Source: Gemmiger gallinarum | Lineage (GTDB): Bacteria; Bacillota; Clostridia; Oscillospirales; Ruminococcaceae | NCBI RefSeq assembly: GCF_014982805.1 | Contig: NZ_JADCKC010000001.1 | Span: 930,001 to 994,000 of the forward strand | DNA length: 64,000 bases | Direction of reading: 5' to 3' | Part shown: piece by piece, positions 49,594 through 58,697 of the stretch | How positions within the stretch are numbered: position 1 is the first letter of the stretch | How the letters are laid out: each line of letters opens with the position of its first letter | Position numbers and translations under genes: made by a program | Notes under the pieces: generated by a model | Databases searched by the model: none | What the model saw: the letters and a program-made list of their open reading frames with translations, nothing else | Told to the model about the DNA's origin: nothing

Positions 49594-49622
49594 ATTGTAT
49601 ATTCGCCACAGAGGGCGGGCAA
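49594..49622 (-). promoter_or_regulatory. Promoter of the rsmF-like gene
   Basis: On the minus strand, -35 TTGCCC (49617-49622), a 17-nt spacer and -10 TACAAT (49594-49599), 34 nt before the start. Confidence 0.65.
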
Positions 49623-49762
49623 ACTATCGGCGTGACCAAAAGCCGGGTTTGGGAAGGCAGGGGCTCGGGCAGCCGCGTACGGCCGCCGGAAGAGAAACTG
49701 TATGGCCGGAACGCGGCTGCTGGCCACTGACAACGACCTTTGAAGGAAGGAGGGTCCCAACC

Positions 49763-49942
49763 ATGGCCAAGAATGAGAAAACCGAGCAGAAGACCACCAA
49801 CCGCACTGTCAACACCACCAGCAACAAGATGTCCGAGCGCATGAAGACATCCAACAAGACTGGCAGCAACGCTGCGGAGAACTCTGTCTCCGACAAGACC
49901 ACCAGCCGTGCCACCAACTGCGGCGGCAAGTGCAAGAAGTAA
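49763..49942 (+). CDS. 59-residue Thr/Asn/Lys-rich small protein
   Basis: I do not recognise it. The product starts MAKNEKTEQKTTNRTVNTTS and ends RATNCGGKCKK. It is hydrophilic, without membrane segment or signal, and probably unstructured except for a C-terminal CGGKC that could bind metal or form a disulfide. A strong GGAAGGAGGG lies 8 nt before the ATG, and a terminator follows, so it is a real single-gene unit. Confidence 0.75.
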   Translation: MAKNEKTEQKTTNRTVNTTSNKMSERMKTSNKTGSNAAENSVSDKTTSRATNCGGKCKK

Positions 49943-49969
49943 AATCTGACTGTCCTTGCCAAAACCGAA

Positions 49970-50037
49970 GGCAGCGGCAGAGCGGACAACGCCCCCGGTC
50001 ACGGACGGGCGGCCCCTCTGCCGCTGCCTTTGTTTTT
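49970..50037 (+). terminator. Terminator after the 59-residue protein gene
   Basis: A perfect 13-bp stem (GGCAGCGGCAGAG with CTCTGCCGCTGCC) with a long loop, followed by TTTGTTTTT. Confidence 0.85.
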
Positions 50038-50057
50038 GTGTGATTGCTTGCTTCGGC

Positions 50058-50471
50058 TCAGGCCTCGGCGTCGGGGTCAAAGCCTTCCCACAGCAGGTCG
50101 AACAGTTCCACAATGCGGTCGTTGCGGCCCTTGAGGTAGAGATACCCAAGCAGGCACTCAAAGCCGGTGGAAGCGCGGTACTCCTGGGGCGTGGCATGTT
50201 TGGCCACCGTGGCCTTGCTGGCATTTTTACCCCGGCGCAGCACGTTGGCTTCCTCCTCCGTCAGGACCGGTTCCAGGATGGCCAGTTCCCTGCTCTGGGC
50301 GCGGGCCGAGACATACCGCGTGGCAGCGGTGTGCAGGCGGCCGGGCAGCAGCCGGGTGGTCTCCACCAGGCGCTGCCGGACCAGCAGTTCCAGCACTGCG
50401 TCCCCCACAAAGGCCAGGGACAGCGGGCTCTGCTCCCGGATGTCGATCTTGGGCACTGCTTCAAACAGCAT
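50058..50471 (-). CDS. mrnC: Mini-ribonuclease 3
   Basis: A 137-residue RNase III catalytic domain without the dsRNA-binding domain. PLSLAFVGDAVLELLVRQRL corresponds to the RNase III signature with its metal-binding Asp. The second half has AKHATPQEYRASTGFECLLGYLYLKGRNDRI with the second acidic site. It matures 23S rRNA in Firmicutes. It follows obgE by 17 nt. Confidence 0.93.
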   Translation of the reverse strand: MLFEAVPKIDIREQSPLSLAFVGDAVLELLVRQRLVETTRLLPGRLHTAATRYVSARAQSRELAILEPVLTEEEANVLRRGKNASKATVAKHATPQEYRASTGFECLLGYLYLKGRNDRIVELFDLLWEGFDPDAEA

Positions 50472-50488
50472 ATTCCCTGCCGCCTTTC

Positions 50489-51769
50489 TCAGTAGACATA
50501 GTCGAACTCGTACTCGCCGATCTTGATGGTGTCGTTTTCCTCAACACCCAGGCGGACCAGCTCGTCCAGAATGCCGGAATCCCCCAGCTGGGTCTGGAAG
50601 TACTGCAGGCTCTCGTAGTCCTCCACGTTGGTTCCGGCCAGGATACGCTCCAGCCAGGGAGCGTCCACACTGAACTCGTGCTCGCCGGTGCGCTGGGCAG
50701 TAAAGGGCCGCTTGGGCTGGTTGGACAGGTCGGGGCGCACATACTGGGCCTCGTAGACCTTGACGGGAGGCAGCTGGGACAGCCGCTGCCAGACCAGGGC
50801 GGGCAGGCCGTCAATGCCCTGGCGGGTGGCCGCCGAGATGGGCAGGAAGGTCAGGCCCCTGGCCTCGATATACTGGCGGAACTCCTCCACCTGCTCAGGG
50901 GCGGCAATGTCGCACTTGTTGCCCAGAACGATCTGGGGACGGGTGGCCAGCTCGGCGGAGAAGCCTTCCAGCTCATGGTTGATCTGCTCAAAGTCCTGCT
51001 TGGGGTCGCGGCCCTCACAGCCGGAAACGTCCACCACGTGCAAAAGCAGGCGGCAGCGCTCCACATGGCGCAGGAAATCATGGCCCAGGCCCACGCCCTC
51101 GGCGGCACCCTCAATGAGGCCAGGGATGTCGGCGCAGACAAAGCTCTGCTCGGGGCCGACGCGCACCACGCCCAGCACGGGGGTCAGGGTGGTGAAATGG
51201 TAGTTGGCGATCTTGGGCTTGGCCGCGCTGATGACGCTGATGAGGGTGGACTTGCCCACGTTGGGGAAGCCGATGAGGCCCACGTCAGCGATGACCTTGA
51301 GCTCCAGGGTCAGGTGCAGTTCCTCACCGGGCAGACCGGGCTTGGCGAACTTGGGGATCTGGCGGGTGGGGGTGGCAAACCGGGCATTGCCCCAGCCGCC
51401 GCGGCCGCCCTTGGCCACAACGACGGGCTCATCCCCCGAAAGGTCCGCCACCACCAGGCCGGACTCAGCCTCTTTCAGCACCGTGCCCCGGGGCACGCGG
51501 ATGACCAGGTCCTCGGCATCACGGCCCTTCTGGCGGGCGCCGCGGCCGTTTTCGCCGTCGGGGGCGGTATACTTGCGCTTGTAGCGGAAGTCCATCAGTG
51601 TAGACAGGTTGTCGTCCGCCACAAAGACGATGCTGCCGCCGCGGCCGCCGTCACCGCCGTCGGGGCCGCCCGCCGCAACGAATTTTTCGCGGTGGAAGCT
51701 GACGCAGCCGTCGCCGCCCTTGCCGCCGTGGACCCAGATGGTCGCTACATCAATGAAATTACCGGGCAT
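50489..51769 (-). CDS. obgE: GTPase ObgE/CgtA
   Basis: A 426-residue ribosome-assembly GTPase. The Gly-rich Obg fold starts FIDVATIWVHGGKGGDGCVSFHREKFVAAGGPDGGDGGRGG. The G domain has GFPNVGKSTLI, DIPGLIEGAAEGVGLGHDFLRHVERC and NKCD. The C-terminal OCT domain (about 350-426) ends DYESLQYFQTQLGDSGILDELVRLGVEENDTI, a version found in Firmicutes. Start follows GAGGTAATACCCG. Confidence 0.97.
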   Translation of the reverse strand: MPGNFIDVATIWVHGGKGGDGCVSFHREKFVAAGGPDGGDGGRGGSIVFVADDNLSTLMDFRYKRKYTAPDGENGRGARQKGRDAEDLVIRVPRGTVLKEAESGLVVADLSGDEPVVVAKGGRGGWGNARFATPTRQIPKFAKPGLPGEELHLTLELKVIADVGLIGFPNVGKSTLISVISAAKPKIANYHFTTLTPVLGVVRVGPEQSFVCADIPGLIEGAAEGVGLGHDFLRHVERCRLLLHVVDVSGCEGRDPKQDFEQINHELEGFSAELATRPQIVLGNKCDIAAPEQVEEFRQYIEARGLTFLPISAATRQGIDGLPALVWQRLSQLPPVKVYEAQYVRPDLSNQPKRPFTAQRTGEHEFSVDAPWLERILAGTNVEDYESLQYFQTQLGDSGILDELVRLGVEENDTIKIGEYEFDYVY

Positions 51770-51889
51770 CGGGTATTACCTCTTTCTTGCCTGGGCGGGA
51801 GCCGAAGCCCCCGCGCTGTTACGAATCGATCCGTTCAGACAGGCTGCCGCCACAGGCGGGCAGCATTGTCCGTCACGGTTTATTCTGTC

Positions 51890-51926
51890 CAAAAAAATTT
51901 GGGCGGGCCTTGGCGGCCCGCCCAAG
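51890..51926 (-). terminator. Terminator after rpmA
   Basis: TTGGGCGGGCC pairs with GGCCCGCCCAA (51899-51926). On the minus strand it is followed by ATTTTTTT. It separates rplU-rpmA from obgE. Confidence 0.88.
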
Positions 51927-51933
51927 CTGGTTT

Positions 51934-52185
51934 TTACTGTTTGACAGTGCAACGCTTGCGGTCACGGCCCATGCGCTCAAAATGAACATGGCCGTCAACC
52001 AGAGCGAACAGGGTATCGTCGCTGCCGATGCCGACGCCCTCACCCGGATGGATGTGAGTGCCGCGCTGACGCACGATGATGTTGCCCGCCAGAACATACT
52101 GGCCGTCGCCGCGCTTGACGCCCAGGCGCTTTGCCTCGGAGTCACGGCCGTTTTTCGTGGAGCCTACGCCTTTTTTATGTGCCAT
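51934..52185 (-). CDS. rpmA: Ribosomal protein bL27
   Basis: An 83-residue bL27 starting [22 protein letters not shown]. It has the normal body but begins directly at the mature-type sequence. The Firmicute N-terminal leader (usually ending LQFFAxKK and cut by the protease Prp) is missing. Only 14 nt separate it from rplU, where Firmicutes usually carry the prp gene. GGAGG precedes the ATG. Confidence 0.96.
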   Translation of the reverse strand: MAHKKGVGSTKNGRDSEAKRLGVKRGDGQYVLAGNIIVRQRGTHIHPGEGVGIGSDDTLFALVDGHVHFERMGRDRKRCTVKQ

Positions 52186-52199
52186 TGTGTGTTACCTCC

Positions 52200-52511
52200 T
52201 TAGCCGTTGATCGCGGTGATTTCCACCTTGGTGTAGGGCTGACGATGGCCCTTGCGGACCATGCTGCCCTTCTTGGGACGATAGGTCAGAATGTTCAGCT
52301 TCTTGCCCTTGCCGTTCTTGACGACCTTGCCGACAACGCTAGCGCCCTCGACAACGGGAGCGCCGACCTTGACGCTGCCCTCCTCGCCAACAGCCAGGAC
52401 ACGGTCAAAGGTGACTTCAGACTCAGCCTCAGCGCCCAGCTTCTCGACGTAGATGCTGTCGCCGACTTTGACGCTGTACTGCTTGCCACCGGTAACGATC
52501 ACTGCGTACAT
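52200..52511 (-). CDS. rplU: Ribosomal protein bL21
   Basis: A 103-residue bL21 ([25 protein letters not shown] ... [22 protein letters not shown]). Start 52511 has GAGGT upstream; a longer open frame upstream is the leader. It is first in the L21-L27 operon. Confidence 0.96.
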   Translation of the reverse strand: MYAVIVTGGKQYSVKVGDSIYVEKLGAEAESEVTFDRVLAVGEEGSVKVGAPVVEGASVVGKVVKNGKGKKLNILTYRPKKGSMVRKGHRQPYTKVEITAING

Positions 52512-52547
52512 GTGTAAAACCTCTTTCAATAAGTCTCGCTGGGTCAG

Positions 52548-52628
52548 GCGTCGTCTGCACACAGACGCACTTTTCGTGCCCTTGCCAAGCGGCTCTAACA
52601 TCATATCATAGAAAAATGTTCCCGTCAA
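52548..52628 (-). promoter_or_regulatory. rplU promoter and structured leader
   Basis: On the minus strand, -35 TTGACG (52623-52628), a 17-nt spacer and -10 TATGAT (52600-52605). The leader of about 85 nt folds into two hairpins (GCAC/GTGC with GAAAA loop; GCGTCTG/CAGACGACGC). It is a candidate autoregulatory L21 leader. Confidence 0.7.
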
Positions 52629-52646
52629 GGAGTTTTTTTATTCTCT

Positions 52647-54053
52647 TCACTCCACGGCGTAGCCCTTGTCCCGGATGACCTGGACCACGCTGTCCACATA
52701 CTTCTGGCAGATCTCATGTTCGGGGGCTTCCACCATCACGCGGACCAGGGGCTCGGTGCCGGACTCCCGCACCAGAATGCGGCCGGTATCCCCCAGGGCC
52801 TCGGCCACGGCCTGGACGGCAGCCTGCACGTCGGCGTCGTTCTGGGCCGCGGTCTTGTCGGTGACCTTGACGTTTTCCAGCACCTGCGGGTAGATTTTGA
52901 GGGGGGCCGCCAGCTCGCTCATGGGCTTCTTGCGGGCCAGCATGACTTCCATCAGCTTGAGGCTGGTCAGGATGCCGTCACCGGTGGAGGCATACTTGGA
53001 GAAGATGATGTGGCCGCTCTGCTCGCCGCCGATACGGCAGCCGTTCTGCTGCATGTACTCGTAGACGTACTTGTCGCCCACCTTGGTCTTGGCATAGCCG
53101 ATGTCCAGCTCATCCAGCGCCTTGTACAGGCCGAAGTTGGACATGACGGTGGTGACCACCGTGTTGTTGATGAGCTTGCCCCGCTCCTTCATGTAGCGGC
53201 CGTAGATATAAAGGATATGGTCGCCGGTGACCACGTTGCCCTTCTCATCCACGCAGAGGCAGCGGTCGGCGTCGCCGTCGTAGGCAAAGCCGATGTCCAG
53301 GCCCTTCTCCACCACGAACTTCTGCAGGCCCTCGATGTGGGTGGAGCCGGCATTGAGGTTGATGTTCAGGCCGTTGGGCTCGGCGTTGATGACATATGTG
53401 GTGGCGCCCAGGGCGTCGAACACCGCCTTGGCGATGTTCCAGCTGGAACCGTTGGCACAGTCAAGTCCCACCTTGACGCCGCGGAAGGAGTACATTCCCA
53501 GAGAAATCAGGTAGCCGATATAGCGATTGCGGCCGGAGATGTAGTCCACGGTGCATCCGATCTTGTCCCGGGTGGCAAAGGGCAGCTCGTCCCAGTGCTC
53601 GCCAAAGGCGTTGAGGTCGCCGTCCAGGTAGGCTTCCACCAGAGAGATGGTCTCCTCGTCCATCTTCTCGCCCTCGCCGTTGATGAGCTTGATGCCGTTG
53701 TCATAGTAGGGGTTGTGGGAGGCCGAGATCATGATGCCGCAGTCGAAGGCATCCACCCGGGCCACGTAGGCCACGCTGGGGGTGGTGGTGACGTGCAGCA
53801 GGTAGGCGTCCGCGCCGGAAGCCACCAGTCCGCCCACCAGACTGTACTCGAACATATAGCTGGACCGGCGGGTATCCTTGCCGATGACGATGCGGGCGGG
53901 CCCATCCGAGACAGCACGGCCTGCCGCGGCATCCCGGCGGCGCTTCTCATTATAATACCAGCCCAGGAAGCGGCCGACCTTATATGCGTGGTCGGCGGTC
54001 AGGTTGATGTTGGCCTCTCCGCGGAAGCCGTCGGTACCAAAATATTTACCCAT
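52647..54053 (-). CDS. glmM: Phosphoglucosamine mutase
   Basis: A 468-residue alpha-phosphohexomutase that turns glucosamine 6-phosphate into the 1-phosphate for peptidoglycan precursors. MGKYFGTDGFRGEAN opens the protein. The active-site phosphoserine is in IMISASHNPYYDNGIK, the metal loop is AYDGDADRCLCVD, the sugar loop GGEQSGHII and the phosphate loop RESGTEPLVRVMVE. Start 54053 has GGAGATG upstream and gives the normal length. A PgmB-like phosphomannomutase is less likely given GEQSGH. Confidence 0.94.
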   Translation of the reverse strand: MGKYFGTDGFRGEANINLTADHAYKVGRFLGWYYNEKRRRDAAAGRAVSDGPARIVIGKDTRRSSYMFEYSLVGGLVASGADAYLLHVTTTPSVAYVARVDAFDCGIMISASHNPYYDNGIKLINGEGEKMDEETISLVEAYLDGDLNAFGEHWDELPFATRDKIGCTVDYISGRNRYIGYLISLGMYSFRGVKVGLDCANGSSWNIAKAVFDALGATTYVINAEPNGLNINLNAGSTHIEGLQKFVVEKGLDIGFAYDGDADRCLCVDEKGNVVTGDHILYIYGRYMKERGKLINNTVVTTVMSNFGLYKALDELDIGYAKTKVGDKYVYEYMQQNGCRIGGEQSGHIIFSKYASTGDGILTSLKLMEVMLARKKPMSELAAPLKIYPQVLENVKVTDKTAAQNDADVQAAVQAVAEALGDTGRILVRESGTEPLVRVMVEAPEHEICQKYVDSVVQVIRDKGYAVE

Positions 54054-54165
54054 ACATTCATCTCCAAACGTCAGTTGTAAAGCTGCCAAAACGGCTCGGC
54101 ACTCCGGCCGCAGGCCGGGGACTGTTTCAGCCCCGCAAAAATATATGCACGATTTTTCTTTTCCC

Positions 54166-54252
54166 AAAAAGTCTGCCCCAGCGCAGATTCCCCGTCCCGG
54201 GGACGGCGGGCAGACTTTTTCCTATTGTACCGCACTACGGGCCTCAGCACAA
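54166..54252 (-). promoter_or_regulatory. glmM promoter and 5' leader hairpin
   Basis: On the minus strand, -35 TTGTGC (54247-54252), a 17-nt spacer and -10 TACAAT (54224-54229). The transcript would start at the edge of a terminator-like hairpin: AAAAAGTCTGCCC and GGGCAGACTTTTT (54166-54220) with an inner CCCCGTCC/GGGACGG stem. With no gene upstream to terminate, it may be a leader attenuator. Confidence 0.55.
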
Positions 54253-54395
54253 GATGCAGTTTTGCCCCCGGCCTGGACGATGGTCTCCTCCCGTGCGAAA
54301 GTTTCCCCCGGTGTCTTTTGCCGCACCTGCCCGCGTCCGCTTTTCCCTTTTCTATAGAATGGTATACGCCGCACCCCCGGCAGGCAGACCCAAAA

Positions 54396-54424
54396 TTGAC
54401 AAGTGCGTGCAAATGTTTTACTCT
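54396..54424 (+). promoter_or_regulatory. Promoter of the sugar-sensing operon
   Basis: Consensus -35 TTGACA (54396-54401), a 17-nt spacer and -10 TACTCT (54419-54424), about 130 nt before the response regulator. Confidence 0.7.
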
Positions 54425-54555
54425 TAAGGCAAACGAATTTGTGTGAATTTACCCAATTCAGGGGGCAGCCGGCAGCCCCGTTTTTGCCGGCAGTGAGATC
54501 ACCGGGAGGATGCCGTCTGTGCCGCATGCCTCCGAAAGAAAGGATACGTATTGCA

Positions 54556-55839
54556 ATGGCCGCAAAGACATTGTACACCGTCATCGTCGCCGACGACGAG
54601 GATGAGCTGCGGGAAGCCGTCTGCTCCATGATCCCCTGGCAGGAACTGGGCTTCCGGCTGGTTGGCAGCGCCAGCAACGGGCTGGATGCCCTGCAGCTGG
54701 TGGAAAAGCGGGAACCCGATCTTCTCCTCACCGATATCCGTATGCCCTTCATCTCCGGCATTGAGCTGGCCCGGCAGGTCCGGGAGATCCGCCCCGCCAT
54801 GAACATTGCCTTTCTCAGCGGATACGACGATTTTGAGTATGCCAAGCAGGCAATTCAGTACAACATCATCAGCTATATGCTCAAGCCCCTGACCATGGAG
54901 GGTCTTGCCGCCGAGCTGCGCAACATCCGCCAGAAAATCGACGAGAAGTTTGCCATGTTCCGCCAGGCTGCGCCTCAGGCCGCCGGGCAGGATCTGTGCG
55001 CCTCCATGCTGATGCCCCTGGTGCTGGACGACTACGCCGAACCGGAGGGCGAATCCCAGACCGAGGCCTATGCTCGCCAGTGCGGCCTGCTGCGGGATCA
55101 GGACGACAAGCCCTGCTACACCGTCATGGTTTCCACCCTTCTGGATGAGGAGGGTGCCAACTGCACGGCGCCTTCCTTTGTGGCGTCGGTGGACACTCTG
55201 GCCGCCAAATACCTGCGTAGCGTCAGTTTTTTTGCCGCGGGCAAGGTCATCTCGGTGCTGCTGGGCAACCCGTCCGACTTTGACGAGTATCTGCACATTC
55301 TGGCCGACGAAATCCCCCAGGTAGCCTCCCGCGTGCTGGGCAAGCACTGCCGCATCGGTGTCAGCCGGGCGGTGCGGACGCTGACCGAACTGCACGGGGC
55401 TTACCGGGAAGCCATGGAAGCTCTGCGCCAGGGTGACCCCACCGAGGGCGGCGCACAGTTTATCAGCGACCTGGTTCCCGCGGCCAAGGGAGGCAACCTG
55501 CTGTGCAAGCGGGCGCTGGATGCCCTGGACCAGCACTACATGGACGCCGACCTTTCCCTGGTTTCCCTCAGCGGCATGCTGGATGTCAGCCCCAATCACC
55601 TGAGCGCCTGCATCAAAAAATATGCGGGCGAGACCTTCATCAACATCCTGATCCGCAAACGGATGGACGCCGCCCGGGAACTGCTGGCCTCCTCCAACCT
55701 GAAAATTCAGGAGGTGGCACAGCGCTGCGGCTACACCGACCAGCACTACTTCAGCTACTGCTTCAAAAAGTACTGCGGTGAATCCCCCAATGCCCTGCGC
55801 CGCAGGCTGGGAGCGGAAAAGGCGGGTGACCCGTCTTGA
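54556..55839 (+). CDS. YesN-type response regulator with AraC output domain
   Basis: A 427-residue regulator. The receiver domain (TLYTVIVADDEDELREAV; phospho-acceptor Asp in LLLTDIRMPFISG; Lys in YMLKPL) is followed by a 200-residue linker and two AraC helix-turn-helix motifs (LSLVSLSGMLDVSPNHLSACIKKYAGETF; KIQEVAQRCGYTDQHYFSYCFKKYCGESPNALRR). ATG 54556 follows GAAAGGA at a rather long distance; an ATG at 54526 is the alternative. It is first in the sensing operon and probably activates mgl. Confidence 0.92.
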   Translation: MAAKTLYTVIVADDEDELREAVCSMIPWQELGFRLVGSASNGLDALQLVEKREPDLLLTDIRMPFISGIELARQVREIRPAMNIAFLSGYDDFEYAKQAIQYNIISYMLKPLTMEGLAAELRNIRQKIDEKFAMFRQAAPQAAGQDLCASMLMPLVLDDYAEPEGESQTEAYARQCGLLRDQDDKPCYTVMVSTLLDEEGANCTAPSFVASVDTLAAKYLRSVSFFAAGKVISVLLGNPSDFDEYLHILADEIPQVASRVLGKHCRIGVSRAVRTLTELHGAYREAMEALRQGDPTEGGAQFISDLVPAAKGGNLLCKRALDALDQHYMDADLSLVSLSGMLDVSPNHLSACIKKYAGETFINILIRKRMDAARELLASSNLKIQEVAQRCGYTDQHYFSYCFKKYCGESPNALRRRLGAEKAGDPS

Positions 55840-57554
55840 AAAACCGGTGTCCCCATACCGGGCTGCGCATCACCACCATCCTTGTGTCCATGGTGGTGGG
55901 CGTCGTGGCGGTCATCCTCTGCTGCTGCATCTTCCTCTTTCTGGACCGCTACCGCAGCGCCATGGTCCAGAGCGCCCAGACCAGCAGCGCCCAGGCCGTG
56001 TCCCAGGTTTCCAACACAGTGGGCAATTATCTGATGGATATGGACCAGGCCATGGCTCTGGTAGAGCAATCCATGACCGAAGACACGGACAGCCGCGATG
56101 AACTGCTGTCCGCTTTTTTGAAGTTTCGTCCCGACGTGGTCGCCGTGACCAGCTATGCCTCCGACGGTACGCTTCTCGACTGCTGGTCTCCCGGACGGGA
56201 ACCCAAGGAAACCATCTTCCGAAATCTCTCTTTTGACATTGAGACCGCCCGCACCTCCAACGAGCCCTACATGACGGCCCCCCATGTGGAGACCATATTT
56301 GAAAGCTACTATCCCTGGGTCGTCACCATGACGGCCCCCCTGTCCGGCAACGGCGAGGCCGCCTGGGTGTCGCTGGATCTGAGCTTTTCCAGCATCTCCA
56401 GCTACATCAACAATGTGGGCATCGGACAGCGGGGCTACTGCTTTCTCATGGATACCGACGGCAACATTATCTACCACCCCCAGCAGCAGCTGATCTATTC
56501 CGGGCTCAAGTCGGAGGACACTGCATCTCTGGCCGCCCTGGCCGACGGCGCCCATGCCGACGACACCGTCATCTACTGCCTCACCAGCATCGAGGGCAGC
56601 GACTGGCGGGTGGTGGGCGTCAGCTATGTGGACGAGCTGGTCAACCGCAACGTCACCGAGATGATCCGCCTTTCCTTCCTGCTGGCCATCGTTGTGCTGG
56701 CCGCCGCCCTGCTGACCAGCTGGCTGCTCTCCCAACTGCTGGGCCGGCCTCTGCGCGGCCTTGCCTCGGCTATGGAAAGCTTCGAGACCGATGCCGACCA
56801 CTTCACCTACCGTCCCGTGGGCGGCACCCGGGAGGTACAGGAACTGTCCAACTCCTTTGGCCACATGGTAGTGCGCATTCAGGAGCTGATGACCACCGTC
56901 CGCGAGGAAGAGATCAACCTGCGCAAAACCGAACTCAAAGCGCTGCAGGCTCAGATTAACCCCCATTTTCTCTACAACACCCTCGACTCCATCGCCTGGA
57001 TGTGCGAGCAGGGCCGCAACGCTGACGCCGTCAAGATGGTCCACGCCCTGGCAAGGCTCTTCCGCATCAGCATCAGCAAGGGACACGAGCTCATCCCCAT
57101 CGCCAAGGAGATCGAGCATGCCGAAAGCTATCTGCAGATCCAGAAATACCGCTATAAAAATCAGTTCACCTACGCCTTCGATGTGGACCCCGAATGTCTG
57201 GACTATCTCTGCAACAAGATCACCCTCCAGCCCATTATTGAGAACGCCATCAACCATGGCCTTGATCTGCTGGTGGACGAGGGACACATCGACGTGGAGG
57301 TCAAACAGGACGGAGAGGACATCGTCTTCCGTGTCCGGGACAACGGTGTGGGCATGACCCCCGAACAGATCGAGGCCATCATGCAGCGGGGGCCCAAAGA
57401 CCGCACCGGCATCGGCATCAAAAATGTCAATGACCGCCTCAAGATTTACTTCGGCAAAAATTACGGGCTGCACATTACCAGCGAGCCGGATGTCGGCACC
57501 TGCGTGGAAATCCGCATGCCCAAGGTACGGGAGGGTGACCATGAAACGAAATAA
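55836..57554 (+). CDS. YesM-type sensor histidine kinase
   Basis: A 572-residue kinase with a TTG start overlapping the regulator stop (TTGA). Membrane helix (about 13-37), extracellular Cache-like domain to about 270, second helix (about 275-297), HAMP, then the His_kinase domain with phospho-acceptor His in ALQAQINPHFLYNTLDSIAW. An ATPase domain has PIIENAINHGL and RDNGVGM ... GIGIKNVNDRL. It phosphorylates the adjacent regulator. The binding lipoprotein encoded next overlaps its end by 14 nt and may supply the signal. Confidence 0.93.
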   Translation: MKNRCPHTGLRITTILVSMVVGVVAVILCCCIFLFLDRYRSAMVQSAQTSSAQAVSQVSNTVGNYLMDMDQAMALVEQSMTEDTDSRDELLSAFLKFRPDVVAVTSYASDGTLLDCWSPGREPKETIFRNLSFDIETARTSNEPYMTAPHVETIFESYYPWVVTMTAPLSGNGEAAWVSLDLSFSSISSYINNVGIGQRGYCFLMDTDGNIIYHPQQQLIYSGLKSEDTASLAALADGAHADDTVIYCLTSIEGSDWRVVGVSYVDELVNRNVTEMIRLSFLLAIVVLAAALLTSWLLSQLLGRPLRGLASAMESFETDADHFTYRPVGGTREVQELSNSFGHMVVRIQELMTTVREEEINLRKTELKALQAQINPHFLYNTLDSIAWMCEQGRNADAVKMVHALARLFRISISKGHELIPIAKEIEHAESYLQIQKYRYKNQFTYAFDVDPECLDYLCNKITLQPIIENAINHGLDLLVDEGHIDVEVKQDGEDIVFRVRDNGVGMTPEQIEAIMQRGPKDRTGIGIKNVNDRLKIYFGKNYGLHITSEPDVGTCVEIRMPKVREGDHETK

Positions 57555-58518
57555 ACGGGCGTTTGCCTGTGCGGTGTTGGCCCTTGCCTGCCTGGGAGGG
57601 TGTGCATCGGATTCCGTGACGCCGACACAGCACTCGGTGGCGCTGGTGGCAAAATCCACCGAGACGGAGTTCTGGCTGTCGGTCTTTGCGGGAGCCGAGG
57701 CAGCCGCCACCGAGTACAATCTCAGTCTCAGCATCATCGGTCCCGAAACCGAAGAGGACTACGAGACCCAGAACCAGATGGTGGCGCAGGCTGTTGCAGA
57801 GGGCGCCGAAGTATTGGTTTTTTCCGCCATTGACTATGAGAACAACGCCGCCGCCATCGACGCCGCCGCCAACGAGGGCGTCAAAATCGTGGCCATTGAC
57901 AGCAATGTGGATTCCGATGCCGTCAGCACCTACATCGGCACCGACAACTATGCCGCCGGACAGATGGCCGCCCAGGCCGCCCTCGACCGGGTGGAGGGCG
58001 AGCTCAAAGTCGGCATCGTCAACTACGACATCAGCAGCGCCAACGGCCAGGAGCGTGAGCGCGGCGCTGTGGACACTTTTACCGAAAGCGGCCGCGCCGA
58101 AGTGGTCGCCGTCATCAATACGCTGGCCGAAGCCCGACACGCCCAGACCGACACTGCCAGCCTGCTGCAGCTTCATCCTGAAATCAATGTACTGCTTGCC
58201 TTTAATGAGCCCACCTGTGTGGGCGCCGCCAACGCGGTGGACGAACTGGGGCTGGCCGATTCCATCTTTCTGGTAGGCTTCGACTCCAACGTGGTGACGG
58301 TGGACGGTCTGCAGGAAGGGACTGTGGACGCCCTGATCGTTCAGAACCCCTACGCAATGGGGTATCTGGGCGTGGAAAGCGCCTACAAACTGCTCTCGGG
58401 GCAGGGCGGCGACCTGGAACGGGTGGTGGATACCTCCACCCGGATCGTAGATCGTAACAATATCTTTACAATGGACAGCCAAAAGGCCCTTTTCGCCTTT
58501 GAACAGCGCGAAAATTAA
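57541..58518 (+). CDS. Periplasmic-binding-protein lipoprotein of the sensing module
   Basis: A 325-residue lipoprotein with lipobox CLGGC (Cys21) and a type I sugar-binding fold (Peripla_BP_4): VALVAKSTETEFWLSVFAGAEAAATEYN; VFSAIDYENNAAAIDAAANEGVKIVAIDSN; AFNEPTCVGAANAVDELG. It has no permease of its own and overlaps the kinase gene. That fits a XylFII-like role, presenting sugar to the kinase rather than feeding a transporter. It could also serve the MglAC transporter. Confidence 0.88.
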   Translation: MKRNKRAFACAVLALACLGGCASDSVTPTQHSVALVAKSTETEFWLSVFAGAEAAATEYNLSLSIIGPETEEDYETQNQMVAQAVAEGAEVLVFSAIDYENNAAAIDAAANEGVKIVAIDSNVDSDAVSTYIGTDNYAAGQMAAQAALDRVEGELKVGIVNYDISSANGQERERGAVDTFTESGRAEVVAVINTLAEARHAQTDTASLLQLHPEINVLLAFNEPTCVGAANAVDELGLADSIFLVGFDSNVVTVDGLQEGTVDALIVQNPYAMGYLGVESAYKLLSGQGGDLERVVDTSTRIVDRNNIFTMDSQKALFAFEQREN

Positions 58519-58590
58519 GCAGCTTGCACAATGTCATTCAAATATGTTTTTGCATATTGTCGTATTTGGATAATTTTTCACCCCTCTTTC

Positions 58591-58633
58591 GGTGAAATTT
58601 CACCTTGTTTTTGCGCCCGTTTTCCTTTAGCAT
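58591..58633 (+). promoter_or_regulatory. mglB promoter with upstream palindrome
   Basis: The perfect 14-bp palindrome GGTGAAATTTCACC (58591-58604), with a further TTTCACC at 58577-58583, abuts a -35 TTGTTT (58605-58610). A 17-nt spacer and -10 TAGCAT (58628-58633) follow. The placement fits an activator site for the YesN-type regulator. Confidence 0.6.
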
Positions 58634-58697
58634 AAATAGTGTCAGGCGGGTCCGGGAACTGTGGGCCCGCGCAATCGAAAACCAAAGGAGAACGACT

